Shown here piece after piece: positions 34,908 through 43,226 of a stretch of DNA of 46,685 nt; position 1 is the first letter of the stretch, and each line of letters starts with the position of its first letter. The stretch is from Gallionella sp. GTDB taxonomy: Bacteria > Pseudomonadota > Gammaproteobacteria > Burkholderiales > Gallionellaceae. The notes under the pieces were generated by a model. That model saw only the letters and a program-made list of their open reading frames with translations. It ran no database searches and had not been told where the DNA came from. The stretch is from contig JADGRL010000023.1 of the NCBI GenBank assembly GCA_017880865.1, forward strand, positions 1 to 46,685. Reading direction: 5' to 3'. The translations under genes and the position numbers were made by a program.

Positions 34908-36905
34908 TTATTCTGCCGCTGGTTTATTCAGCATCGCCTTCAACTTCGCCAGCTTGTCCAGGCCTTCGTCCTTGGTCACGGTGGACACCGCTTCGGCATG
35001 GCCGCCCGCATAGATTAATTCGCTCACCGGCATTTCCTCCAGAAAGCGACTCGGCTCGCAGGCCATCCAGTCCTTGCCGCGCTTGCGGCGGTTGCAATAG
35101 CTGATCTGCAGGCTGCGTTCGGCGCGGGTGATGCCGACGTACATCAGGCGGCGTTCCTCCTCTATGCCTTTTTCGTCGCTGTCACGAAACGGCAAGATTT
35201 CTTCTTCCGCGCCGATGATGAACACGTGCGGGAATTCCAGCCCCTTGGCGGCATGCAGCGTGGACAGCGAGACGGCATCCGGTTCCTGATCCTTTCCTTC
35301 GAGCATGTTGATCAGCGCGATAGTCTGCACCATCGCGATCAGCGACTTCTCGTCCGCCTCGGATTTGCGCTTGAGCCAGCCGATGAAGTCTTCGACGTTC
35401 TTCCACTTGCTCTCGGCCTGCCTTGATTCGTGTGAATCATACAGCCATGTTTCGTAATTGATCGCGCGCAGCAACTCGTCGAGCAGCTCGGCGCACGGAT
35501 CCTTGTCGGCGCGATCCTGGATACGGTTGATAAAATTGCAGAATAGCATCAGCTCTTCGTATTGGCGCGCGGGCAATTCGTGCTGGACATATGTTTCAAA
35601 GGCCGCCTCGAACAGGCTGACCTGACGCGATCCGGCGTAGCTGCCGAGTTTCTCCAGCGTGGTGTTACCGATGCCGCGCTTCGGGGTCGTGATCGCGCGT
35701 ATAAAAGCCGGATCGTCGTCCGGGTTAGCGATCAATCTCAGGTAGGCGGTGATGTCCTTGATCTCGGCGCGATCGAAGAACGACGTGCCGCCGCTAACGG
35801 TGTAAGGTACGCGCTGGGCGCGAAGTTGCTCCTCGAACGCGCGCGACAAATAATTGCTGCGATACAGGATCGCGTAGTCGGAATATTTTATGCGATGCTC
35901 GAACTTGTGCGCCATCAGCTTCATCACCACGCTCTCGGCCTCATGCTCGTCGTCGCGCGCCGCGTAAATGCGTATCGGGTCGCCGATACCGTGATCGCTC
36001 CACAGATTTTTCTCGAACACCTTGGTGTTGTGATTGATCAGGTGATTCGCCACCTTGAGGATGCGCTGCGAGGAACGGTAATTCTGCTCCAGCTTGATCA
36101 CGCGCAGCGTCGGGTAATCGTTGCGCAGGTTATGCAGATTCTCGATACTCGCCCCGCGCCACGCATAGATGGACTGATCGTCATCGCCCACCACGGTGAG
36201 CGCGGCGCGCATGTCTGCCAGCAGCTTGATCATCTGGTACTGGCAATCGTTGGTGTCCTGATATTCGTCCACCAGCAGATAGCGCAGCTTCAACTGCCAG
36301 CGCAGCAAGGCCTCTGGATGCTGCTTGAACAGCACCACCGGCAGGTGGATCAGGTCGTCAAAATCCACCGCCTGATAGGCGCGCAGCGTTTCCTGATAGC
36401 GCGAGTAGATGCGCGCATGGACTTTCGCCTCCTCTGCTTCGGCTAGTTCTGCGGCTTGCTCCGGCGAGACAAAGGCGGATTTCCAGTTCGAGATTTGTGT
36501 CTGCAAATCGCGGATTTCCTGCTTGTCGCCGGAGTTGGTCAGCTCGCTATATATCTTCCAGACATCGCTGCTATCGAAAATCGAGAACTGCGGTTTGTAG
36601 CCCAGCAGTTTGGCCTCGGCGCGCAGGATGTTCATGCCCAGCGAATGAAAGGTGCTCACCACCAGCCCCTTGGTGCTGGTGTTCTTCAGCAGGTCGCCTA
36701 CGCGCTCGCGCATCTCGTTGGCGGCCTTATTGGTGAACGTGATCGCGGCGATGTTGCGCGGCTCGTAGCCGCACTCGTTGACCAGATAGGCAATCTTGTG
36801 GGTGATAACGCGCGTCTTGCCGCTACCCGCCCCGGCCAACACCAACAAAGGGCCGTCGAGGTGGGTCACAGCGTCACGCTGAACCTGGTTGAGCTTGCTT
36901 AACAT
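34908..36905 (-). CDS. rep: ATP-dependent DNA helicase Rep
   Basis: This 665-residue superfamily 1A helicase has Walker A GAGSGKT (25-31), the motif II region LVDEYQDTN, motif III GDDDQSIYAWRGA, QNYRSS, and the C-terminal motifs VSLSTLHAAKGLEF and MYVGITRAE. It moves 3' to 5' on single-stranded DNA and helps replication forks pass protein blocks. UvrD is the nearest alternative, but the length and MLSKLNQVQRDAV start favour Rep. It lies last in a minus-strand run after the DUF3025 gene, with a REP-like palindrome between them. Confidence 0.93.
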   Translation of the reverse strand: MLSKLNQVQRDAVTHLDGPLLVLAGAGSGKTRVITHKIAYLVNECGYEPRNIAAITFTNKAANEMRERVGDLLKNTSTKGLVVSTFHSLGMNILRAEAKLLGYKPQFSIFDSSDVWKIYSELTNSGDKQEIRDLQTQISNWKSAFVSPEQAAELAEAEEAKVHARIYSRYQETLRAYQAVDFDDLIHLPVVLFKQHPEALLRWQLKLRYLLVDEYQDTNDCQYQMIKLLADMRAALTVVGDDDQSIYAWRGASIENLHNLRNDYPTLRVIKLEQNYRSSQRILKVANHLINHNTKVFEKNLWSDHGIGDPIRIYAARDDEHEAESVVMKLMAHKFEHRIKYSDYAILYRSNYLSRAFEEQLRAQRVPYTVSGGTSFFDRAEIKDITAYLRLIANPDDDPAFIRAITTPKRGIGNTTLEKLGSYAGSRQVSLFEAAFETYVQHELPARQYEELMLFCNFINRIQDRADKDPCAELLDELLRAINYETWLYDSHESRQAESKWKNVEDFIGWLKRKSEADEKSLIAMVQTIALINMLEGKDQEPDAVSLSTLHAAKGLEFPHVFIIGAEEEILPFRDSDEKGIEEERRLMYVGITRAERSLQISYCNRRKRGKDWMACEPSRFLEEMPVSELIYAGGHAEAVSTVTKDEGLDKLAKLKAMLNKPAAE

Positions 36906-36985
36906 TCGGAGATTCTTAACATTCAGAAATACTGGGGGAAGAGATGTTGCATAAGACCGCTATGATACCAAAAGAGCATCCCTCG

Positions 36986-37013
36986 GTAGGGGCGCGATTC
37001 ATCGCGCCCCTAC
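36986..37013. repeat. REP-like palindrome, 12-bp perfect stem
   Basis: GTAGGGGCGCGA and TCGCGCCCCTAC surround the loop TTCA. It lies 8 bp after the DUF3025 stop and upstream of rep. Palindromes of this GTAGGGGCG type are widespread repeated elements in bacterial genomes. It may stabilise or end the upstream transcript; no T run follows on the minus strand. Confidence 0.65.
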
Positions 37014-37020
37014 AACAGCC

Positions 37021-37893
37021 CTATCCGCGCCTTCCGGGCCGAAAATACGCGGTGTTGTCATAATACGCCGCGTTGTCGTTGTCATCAGTCCAGCCCGGCA
37101 CGCCCAGCAACGGCACCGGCGAGAGATCGCGGGTACAGCGGCAATGTTGCGGTGTGGCCAGATGTTCCGCCAGCAAGCTGTCCAGGTACGCCAGACGCTT
37201 TGCGAGTGGCCAGGTAAAAAATTCCGGCACCACCGCCAGCAGCAGCCCCTGCCCGGTCATGCCGACATAGGGTTGCAGCGTCTTCTCGTACAGGCCGTGA
37301 CCGAAAATATAGAAGCCCATCGCTTGCTGGCTAGATTGGGGCCTCACCTGCTCGCGACGCTGCCAGAACAGTTCCTTCCACTTGAAGTTGCGCAGCAGCC
37401 CGGCCAACTCGACACCGGAATTGGCATTGGAATAGGCCACGATCACGCCGGATTCATCCAGCAGCGTGTTCACGTCGCGCACCGCGCCGCGCTCGCTGCT
37501 GGTCACAACTTCATCCGCAGCGCCCTCCTTCGTCAGCGCATCGTAATGACGCGCGTTGATTGCGGCCTTGGTCTTGGGAAAGGTCAGCCACACCAGCGCA
37601 TTGAGCAGGTCATGCCAGTTGCCTGCTCGCGTCGGCACTTCCCCCTTGAGATAGCAGCGCGGCTCATATTGCGCTTCGAAGGCTAGCTTGCCGCATTCCT
37701 GCGGCACGAAGCGCAACGGCATATCGCTCTGCGTGCAGATGGGTGATGGTCGCGCAGCAAGCAGCGCATTGCAATCTTGCAGCATCGGGAAATCACCCGC
37801 TTTTAGGTCGACCAGTATCGGATGCAGCGGCGCAAACAGCGGCGATTGCAGCAGCGCGTCCCTGTTCCATTCGGATGTTTGTTTCATGCTCAT
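37021..37893 (-). CDS. DUF3025-family protein
   Basis: The protein of about 290 residues contains the features of DUF3025: a central NWHDLLNALVWLTFPKTKAAIN block with conserved Trp and His, and then Arg/His residues in NARHYDAL. The function of the family is unknown. No signal peptide is seen and it appears cytoplasmic. Starts at 37893 or 37887 are equally possible. It follows the radical SAM gene by about 30 bp and probably belongs to the surE-pcm-nlpD transcript. Confidence 0.8.
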   Translation of the reverse strand: MSMKQTSEWNRDALLQSPLFAPLHPILVDLKAGDFPMLQDCNALLAARPSPICTQSDMPLRFVPQECGKLAFEAQYEPRCYLKGEVPTRAGNWHDLLNALVWLTFPKTKAAINARHYDALTKEGAADEVVTSSERGAVRDVNTLLDESGVIVAYSNANSGVELAGLLRNFKWKELFWQRREQVRPQSSQQAMGFYIFGHGLYEKTLQPYVGMTGQGLLLAVVPEFFTWPLAKRLAYLDSLLAEHLATPQHCRCTRDLSPVPLLGVPGWTDDNDNAAYYDNTAYFRPGRRG

Positions 37894-37922
37894 CAAGGTA
37901 TGAAAATGGATCCGTCGAAAAA

Positions 37923-38783
37923 TCAGGGACTGACTTTGACATGCAAGCCGAGCTTGACTATGCGCTCGGCGAAGGCTTGCAGTTGTTCCGCAGACAGCGC
38001 GGACAGACGCGGCGCTTCCACCTGCATCGAGGGGCGCGCCAGACTGTAGAGCAGCACGCCTTGCGGCTTGTGGCCATCGCGCAGCAGCGCAGAAATAAAC
38101 CCAAGATAGTCGTCTTCGTCCTGACGCGATGGCGGTTCACCGTCCAGCGCAAACCAGCAGGTCTGCAACCAGGTCGGGCAACATGCGATCGCGGCGATCA
38201 GATTGTCGCGGACTTTATCCATGCTGGTGCGGGTGTCGTTGACGCGTTGCATTCCGGCCGCGCTGGCGCGATCCAGCTTGAACCACACTTCACCGTTGAG
38301 CTTCGCGATGTCGCGCAGACCCTGCTGGACTGCACTGCGATACAGCAGGCTGCCGTTGGTGATCAGCACGGTTTTCACAGTCGCAGGCAAAGCCACCGCA
38401 CTCCGCACGCGCGCAATGAGTTCGATGACCTGGACAAATTCGGCGCTGCTGGTCGGTTCGCCGTTGCCGGATAATGCGATGTCGTTGATGCGCCGCGCGC
38501 CTTCCGGGACACGGCTTTGCATGAAATCGCCGTGCAGCAGCTCACCCAGAAAATCGCGCAGCTCGTTTTCAAGAATTGCCAAGTCTATCGGCGGCGCGGA
38601 ACCGCGCGTCAGAAATGGAACCTGGCAGTAGATGCAGCGCCAGTTGCAGGCGTTGTTGGGATTGAGGTTGATGCCGACCGACACGCCGCCAGCGCGGCGC
38701 GATACCACCGGATAGACGTAGCGCAAAGCCGCGCTGTCGCGGTCGTGATTGATGGTGCTGAGTGGCTTCACAGGGTCAATCAA
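37923..38783 (-). CDS. Radical SAM protein
   Basis: The 286-residue protein has the iron-sulfur motif CNWRCIYC (CxxxCxxC, near residue 46), followed by an SAM-binding LSGNGEPT segment. A TIM-barrel-like remainder follows. It should cleave SAM and start a radical reaction, but its substrate is unknown. The start is a TTG overlapping the nlpD stop (TTGA); a GTG four codons later is an alternative. Its tight coupling to nlpD suggests cotranscription. It stands where rpoS is normally found after nlpD. Confidence 0.85.
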   Translation of the reverse strand: MIDPVKPLSTINHDRDSAALRYVYPVVSRRAGGVSVGINLNPNNACNWRCIYCQVPFLTRGSAPPIDLAILENELRDFLGELLHGDFMQSRVPEGARRINDIALSGNGEPTSSAEFVQVIELIARVRSAVALPATVKTVLITNGSLLYRSAVQQGLRDIAKLNGEVWFKLDRASAAGMQRVNDTRTSMDKVRDNLIAAIACCPTWLQTCWFALDGEPPSRQDEDDYLGFISALLRDGHKPQGVLLYSLARPSMQVEAPRLSALSAEQLQAFAERIVKLGLHVKVSP

Positions 38784-39721
38784 GATTTACCGAGCGGCAG
38801 ATATTTCGCCGGATCAACCGGCTTTCCTAAACGGCGCACTTCGAAATGCAGCTTTACTTCGTTCGCATCGGTGTTGCCCATTTCGGCGATCTTTTGTCCG
38901 CGCGTGACGCTCTGCCCTTCTTTCACCAGCACTTTATCGTTATGCGCATATGCGCTGAGATAAGTCTTGTTGTGCTTGATGATGATCAGCTTGCCATAGC
39001 CGCGCAGCCCGCTGCCGCTATACACCACCTTGCCGGACGCGCTGGCTAGAATCGGCTGCCCGAGCTTGCCTGCGATATCGATGCCCTTGCGATTGGCCGA
39101 TTCTGAAAAACGTCCGATCAATTTGCCTTGAGCGGGCATAGCCCATTGCAGTGCGGCCTCGTCGCCCTCATCAGCGCTACTATCGGTTGCAATAGCAGGT
39201 TGGCTGTCAGGTTTGACTTCCGGTTTGGGTATGCTCCCCGCTTTGACCGTAGCTGCAAACTGGGTCTGCTCCTGAACCTTGTCGATCTTCGCCATTGCCG
39301 CCTCGCTGTATGGGTATTTCACCAGCTTGGGTTGTTCCTTCAATAAGATTTCAACCGACTTGGCCTCAATCGGTTTGGCTATGACCGGCGCAGCGGTAGT
39401 GGCCGTCTTGGCTCTGCCCGGAAACAGGTGTATCTCCTGCCCGATAGAGATCACGCCGGGATCTTTGATGGCATTCAATTCAGCCAGCTCGTGATAATCA
39501 AAACCGTAATTGAAGGCGATGCTGTAGAGCGTATCGCCCTTTTGCACGACATGCATCTCGGGTCGCCAGTCTTTTTCGCGCGAAGATTTATTGCTGGCGG
39601 CCTCAGGCACGGCATTTTTCTTGGCAGCTTCGCCGCGCTCGATGACCGGTGCACGATGTCCGCTCGAAGAGCAGCCCGCCAACACCGTGGTGATCAGCAA
39701 CAACGTAAAAATCCTGTTCAT
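38780..39721 (-). CDS. nlpD: NlpD-like lipoprotein (LysM and degenerate LytM/M23 domains)
   Basis: The protein of about 313 residues has a lipoprotein signal (MNRIFTLLLITTVLAGC), a LysM domain (HVVQKGDTLYSIAFNYGF), a Pro/Lys-rich linker and a C-terminal M23 domain. The zinc-binding His before GIDIAG is missing (NRKGID), while LHFE is retained. It is therefore probably not an active peptidase but an activator of a cell-wall amidase such as AmiC at division. The ATG at 39721 is preferred because the lipoprotein signal starts there; in-frame ATGs at 39748 and 39781 lie in a repeated leader. It follows pcm by 73 bp. Confidence 0.9.
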   Translation of the reverse strand: MNRIFTLLLITTVLAGCSSSGHRAPVIERGEAAKKNAVPEAASNKSSREKDWRPEMHVVQKGDTLYSIAFNYGFDYHELAELNAIKDPGVISIGQEIHLFPGRAKTATTAAPVIAKPIEAKSVEILLKEQPKLVKYPYSEAAMAKIDKVQEQTQFAATVKAGSIPKPEVKPDSQPAIATDSSADEGDEAALQWAMPAQGKLIGRFSESANRKGIDIAGKLGQPILASASGKVVYSGSGLRGYGKLIIIKHNKTYLSAYAHNDKVLVKEGQSVTRGQKIAEMGNTDANEVKLHFEVRRLGKPVDPAKYLPLGKS

Positions 39722-39764
39722 ACCGGTGCCGGGATAAATGGGTTTCATACCGGTGCCGGGATAA
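39717..39764 (-). repeat. Two 21-bp direct repeats across the nlpD start region
   Basis: Identical 21-bp copies at 39717-39737 and 39744-39764 have a 27-bp period. Each includes an ATG in the nlpD frame, so the duplication added nine codons or an extra start. The peptide unit contains YPGTGM. Confidence 0.85.
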
Positions 39765-39794
39765 TAGGTTTTAATATTCATGCATTGCCCATCT

Positions 39795-40463
39795 TCATGC
39801 CTTGCCCATCAATAAGGGTACGAACTTCACCGGCTCCAGCTGGGTTTCGCGGAATCCGCGCGCATCGCGTTCAATCAAATACAGCCATTGCGTTTGCATC
39901 CCGACCGGCAGCACCATTCTACCACCGACCGCAAGCTGCTCCCGCAACACTGCCGACAACGCAGGTGCGGCGGCGGCCATGATGATGCCGTCAAACGGCG
40001 CCTTCTCGGGTATGCCGGCACTGCCATCCGCATAACGCACGCTGACGTTGCGTATCTTCAAATCGCTCAATTGTTTTCTGGCGCGCTCATAAAGCGGTTG
40101 GATACGCTCCACGCTATAGACCTCGCGCGATACCTGCGCCAGCACCGCCGCCTGATAGCCGCAGCCGGTGCCAATCTCCAGCACGCGGCCCAGCGGCTGA
40201 TCGGGAGGGTTGCCGGCGCGCAGCACTTCGATCATGCGCGCCACGATGTAGGGCTGGGAAATGGTCTGGTTGAAATTGATCGGCAACGAGACATCGTCAT
40301 AAGCGCGGCTCGCCAAAGCCTCGTCAACAAACAAATGTCGCGGCACTTCGAACATCGCCGCCAGCACCGTTTCATCCTTGATACCCTGTTCGCGCAGCCG
40401 ATCGATCAGGCGCAAACGGGTGCGCTGCGAGGTCATGCCGATGCCGTTTATCCGCGTACTCAT
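39795..40463 (-). CDS. pcm: Protein-L-isoaspartate O-methyltransferase
   Basis: This 222-residue cytoplasmic enzyme methylates isoaspartate in aged proteins so that it can revert. The SAM-binding motif is [15 protein letters not shown]. The active-site segment around [15 protein letters not shown] and the motif VPRHLFVDE are also typical of the family. It starts four bases after surE and is clearly in the same operon. Confidence 0.96.
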   Translation of the reverse strand: MSTRINGIGMTSQRTRLRLIDRLREQGIKDETVLAAMFEVPRHLFVDEALASRAYDDVSLPINFNQTISQPYIVARMIEVLRAGNPPDQPLGRVLEIGTGCGYQAAVLAQVSREVYSVERIQPLYERARKQLSDLKIRNVSVRYADGSAGIPEKAPFDGIIMAAAAPALSAVLREQLAVGGRMVLPVGMQTQWLYLIERDARGFRETQLEPVKFVPLLMGKA

Positions 40464-40466
40464 TTT

Positions 40467-41213
40467 TTAATTCTGCGCCAACCAGCCGCGCACCGCATCA
40501 AGCTGACTGTATTGCGTGAGGTCGATTTGCAACGGCGTGACTGAAACACAATGCCGTGCAATCGCATTAAAATCCGTGCCCTCGCCCGCGTCCTGCACCT
40601 TGCCCGCCGCACCCACCCAATACACGGTTTCACCGTTCGGGTTGCTGGCCTTCACCACCGGCTCGGCCTTGTGCCGCTTGCCCAGGCGCGTCACCTCCAT
40701 GCCTTGCAACTTATCGTGAGGCACATCCGGCACGTTCACATTGAGCAGCCAGGGGTGCGTATGTTTCTGCCTGGCAAAGCGTTGCACCAATTCGCAGGCG
40801 ATCTTGGCGGCCGTCTCGTAGTTGGCAAATTCCCTACCCACCAGCGAAACCGCGATCGACGGAATGCCGAGCAGAAATCCTTCGGTTGCCGCCGCCACGG
40901 TGCCGGAATAAATCGTGTCGTCGCCCATATTGGCTCCGGCGTTGATACCCGACACCACCATGTCGGGCTGATAATCCAGCATGCCGGTCACCGCCAGATG
41001 CACGCAGTCGGTCGGCGTGCCGTTGACGTAATAAAAACCGTTGGCCGCGCGACGCAACTTGAGCGGACGATCCAGCGTCAGAGAATTACTCGCGCCGCTG
41101 CGATCGCGCTCTGGCGCGACCACCACGACATCGGCAATTTTGGCCAGATGCTCGGTGAGAATGGCCAGACCGGGGGCGAAATAACCATCGTCATTGCTGA
41201 TCAGAATACGCAT
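40467..41213 (-). CDS. surE: 5'/3'-nucleotidase SurE
   Basis: The 248-residue phosphatase starts [15 protein letters not shown], with Asp8 and Asp9 as metal ligands. [13 protein letters not shown] follows, and the [21 protein letters not shown] segment is characteristic. It hydrolyses nucleoside monophosphates and is linked to stationary-phase survival. It leads the surE-pcm-nlpD operon. The start ATG is about 80 bp from the end of the MFS gene. Confidence 0.97.
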   Translation of the reverse strand: MRILISNDDGYFAPGLAILTEHLAKIADVVVVAPERDRSGASNSLTLDRPLKLRRAANGFYYVNGTPTDCVHLAVTGMLDYQPDMVVSGINAGANMGDDTIYSGTVAAATEGFLLGIPSIAVSLVGREFANYETAAKIACELVQRFARQKHTHPWLLNVNVPDVPHDKLQGMEVTRLGKRHKAEPVVKASNPNGETVYWVGAAGKVQDAGEGTDFNAIARHCVSVTPLQIDLTQYSQLDAVRGWLAQN

Positions 41214-41294
41214 TAGGAGTCAGGAACAGGCATGAAAGAATATCGTGGCGATTGTGCCACAAGCGCAGGGTAAATTGTATTCTTGAAAATTCGC

Positions 41295-42881
41295 CTAGCC
41301 TTCCAGCGACGCATTGCGGGTTTCCGGCATAAAAATCAAACCAATCACAAAGGCTGCCGTCAGCAGCCCGACCGGATACCACATGCCCGACAAGGCATTG
41401 CCCGCTTTCACGCTGAGCAAGGTAATCATGAATGGCGACAAGCCCCCTATCCATCCGGCGCTGAGGTTGTGCGGCAGGGCCACCGCCGTGTAGCGGGTGC
41501 GGGCCGGAAATAATTCGGCCAACGTGGCGGTTTGCGGACCGGTGATGAGTCCGACCGCAACGACCGGGATCAGCAATAACAAAAAGATCATCAGCCTGTC
41601 GGTCTGGAGCGGGTCAGCCTGCTCGGTCCAGCCCTCGGCCTTCAGCATCTGGGTGAGCTCGTCGGCATTGTAGCCTGCGACTTCGCGCATACCGATACGC
41701 ACCAGGGTTTCATTGGGTCTTTGAGCCGGATACAGCGTATAGGACACGCCCAGCTTGGCTAGCAATTGCTGGTTGCGCTCGCAGTCATTCCTGGTCGCAG
41801 TGAATGGGTCGTAGCTGCAGGCCTCACCATACAGACCCACCGCCACCTCGCTATTGAAGCGCTCCAGCGTGGGGTTGCCATAGTGCATCAGCCCTTTGAA
41901 CACCGGAAAGATCGCCAGGCAGCCGATCAGCAAACCGGCCAGCAGCACCGGCCTGCGCCCGATGCGATCCGACAGCCAGCCGAAATAAATGGTCAGCGGA
42001 AAAAGCGCAAGCGTGCTCAGCATCACCAAGGTCGAGGCGGTCTGCGGATCCAGCCGGACCACGCTTTTCAAATACACATTGGCATAGATCTGCGATGAAA
42101 AAAACAGCAACGAACCGCCCGCAGAAATACAGGAGAACAGCAGCAGCATCCGGCCCAGCGTGTGAGGATTGCGCAAACATTCGCGCAGCGGTGCACGGGA
42201 CAGATTATGTTTCTCGCGCAAATGCAGAAACACCGGCGACTCGTACATGTTCACCCGGCTCTTGATCGAGATCAGCAACAGCAAGATGGAAAGCAGGAAC
42301 GGCACGCGCCATCCCCAGGCCTGAAAATCCTCAGTGCTCAAATACGATTGCAGCAAAACTACCTGCAACGTGGACACCAGTATGCCCAGCGGCCCCATCA
42401 ATTGCAGCACGCTGGTATAGATGCCGCGTTTGTTGGCCGGCGCATGTTCGGTCAGATAAACCGCCGCGCCGCCGATTTCACCGCCGACAGAGAATCCCTG
42501 CAACAGGCGCAACACCAGCAGCAGCGCGGGTGCCAGCATGCCGACTTGCGCATAGGTCGGCAACAGTCCGACACAAAATGTCGATAACCCCATCAGCACG
42601 ATCGTGGCGATGAACACCGGACGGCGGCCATATTTGTCGCCCAATGAACCGAACAATGCCGCGCCGAGCGGGCGCACCAGCATGCCGACCCCGAAGGTGG
42701 CCAGGCTCGCCAGCAGTGCCGCGACCGGATTTTCCTGGGGGAAAAACAGCGTGCTGAAATAAGTGGCTAAGGATGCGAAAGTAAGAAAGTCATACCATTC
42801 CAGAAAAGTGCCGAAGCAAGCCGCGATGGCTACCTTGCGCTGGATGGTGGCTGACTCTTGAGGTGAAAAATGATCGGGCAT
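41295..42881 (-). CDS. MFS transporter, metabolite:H+ symporter type, with large periplasmic loop
   Basis: This 528-residue inner-membrane protein has the MHS-family motifs GTFLEWYDF, RPLGAALFGSLGDKYGRRP and LLQGFSVGGEIGGAAVYLTEHAP. It resembles ProP/ShiA-like symporters for proline, betaine or small carboxylates. It differs from standard members by an insert of nearly 100 residues (about 332-429) between membrane segments 8 and 9, with two cysteines (355 and 367) that could form a disulfide. The insert should face the periplasm or the substrate side. Substrate is unknown. The gene stands alone, with gaps of 81 and 345 bp on its sides. Confidence 0.85.
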   Translation of the reverse strand: MPDHFSPQESATIQRKVAIAACFGTFLEWYDFLTFASLATYFSTLFFPQENPVAALLASLATFGVGMLVRPLGAALFGSLGDKYGRRPVFIATIVLMGLSTFCVGLLPTYAQVGMLAPALLLVLRLLQGFSVGGEIGGAAVYLTEHAPANKRGIYTSVLQLMGPLGILVSTLQVVLLQSYLSTEDFQAWGWRVPFLLSILLLLISIKSRVNMYESPVFLHLREKHNLSRAPLRECLRNPHTLGRMLLLFSCISAGGSLLFFSSQIYANVYLKSVVRLDPQTASTLVMLSTLALFPLTIYFGWLSDRIGRRPVLLAGLLIGCLAIFPVFKGLMHYGNPTLERFNSEVAVGLYGEACSYDPFTATRNDCERNQQLLAKLGVSYTLYPAQRPNETLVRIGMREVAGYNADELTQMLKAEGWTEQADPLQTDRLMIFLLLLIPVVAVGLITGPQTATLAELFPARTRYTAVALPHNLSAGWIGGLSPFMITLLSVKAGNALSGMWYPVGLLTAAFVIGLIFMPETRNASLEG

Positions 42882-43226
42882 TTGAGTGGGATGTAAAATT
42901 TGTAAACAGCCAGTTAATTTTTTAGATGGTAATTTTTTATATTGCCTGCGAAATCATATTAGCCGAGCGAAAAATATGAAACTTATATCCATGCTCAATG
43001 ACCACGCAACTCGCCAAACCAAACCGATCTGACCACCGGTTGAATCGGCCAATTGAATCGAGGGCCCCCCGTCGCAACGAATGATGGTAAGCCATGCACA
43101 ATGAAATAGCCAATATCGATCCGGTCAGTTGGGCGTGATTCGGCATAATTAGGTCGAAACTGCTATGGATCATTTCTTCATGCCAACCGGCTCATAAACC
43201 GAACTTCGCTACTTTCGTTTTACGCC
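42882..43226. other. Intergenic stretch of 345 bp, nothing recognised
   Basis: This stretch is AT-rich near the MFS start and neutral further on. A short minus-strand frame (42937-43173) has no ribosome site or family and is probably spurious. It may contain the MFS promoter. Confidence 0.5.

Noticed and set aside
42937..43173. 78-codon minus-strand frame upstream of the MFS gene
   Set aside because: No ribosome site, no family and unstable composition.
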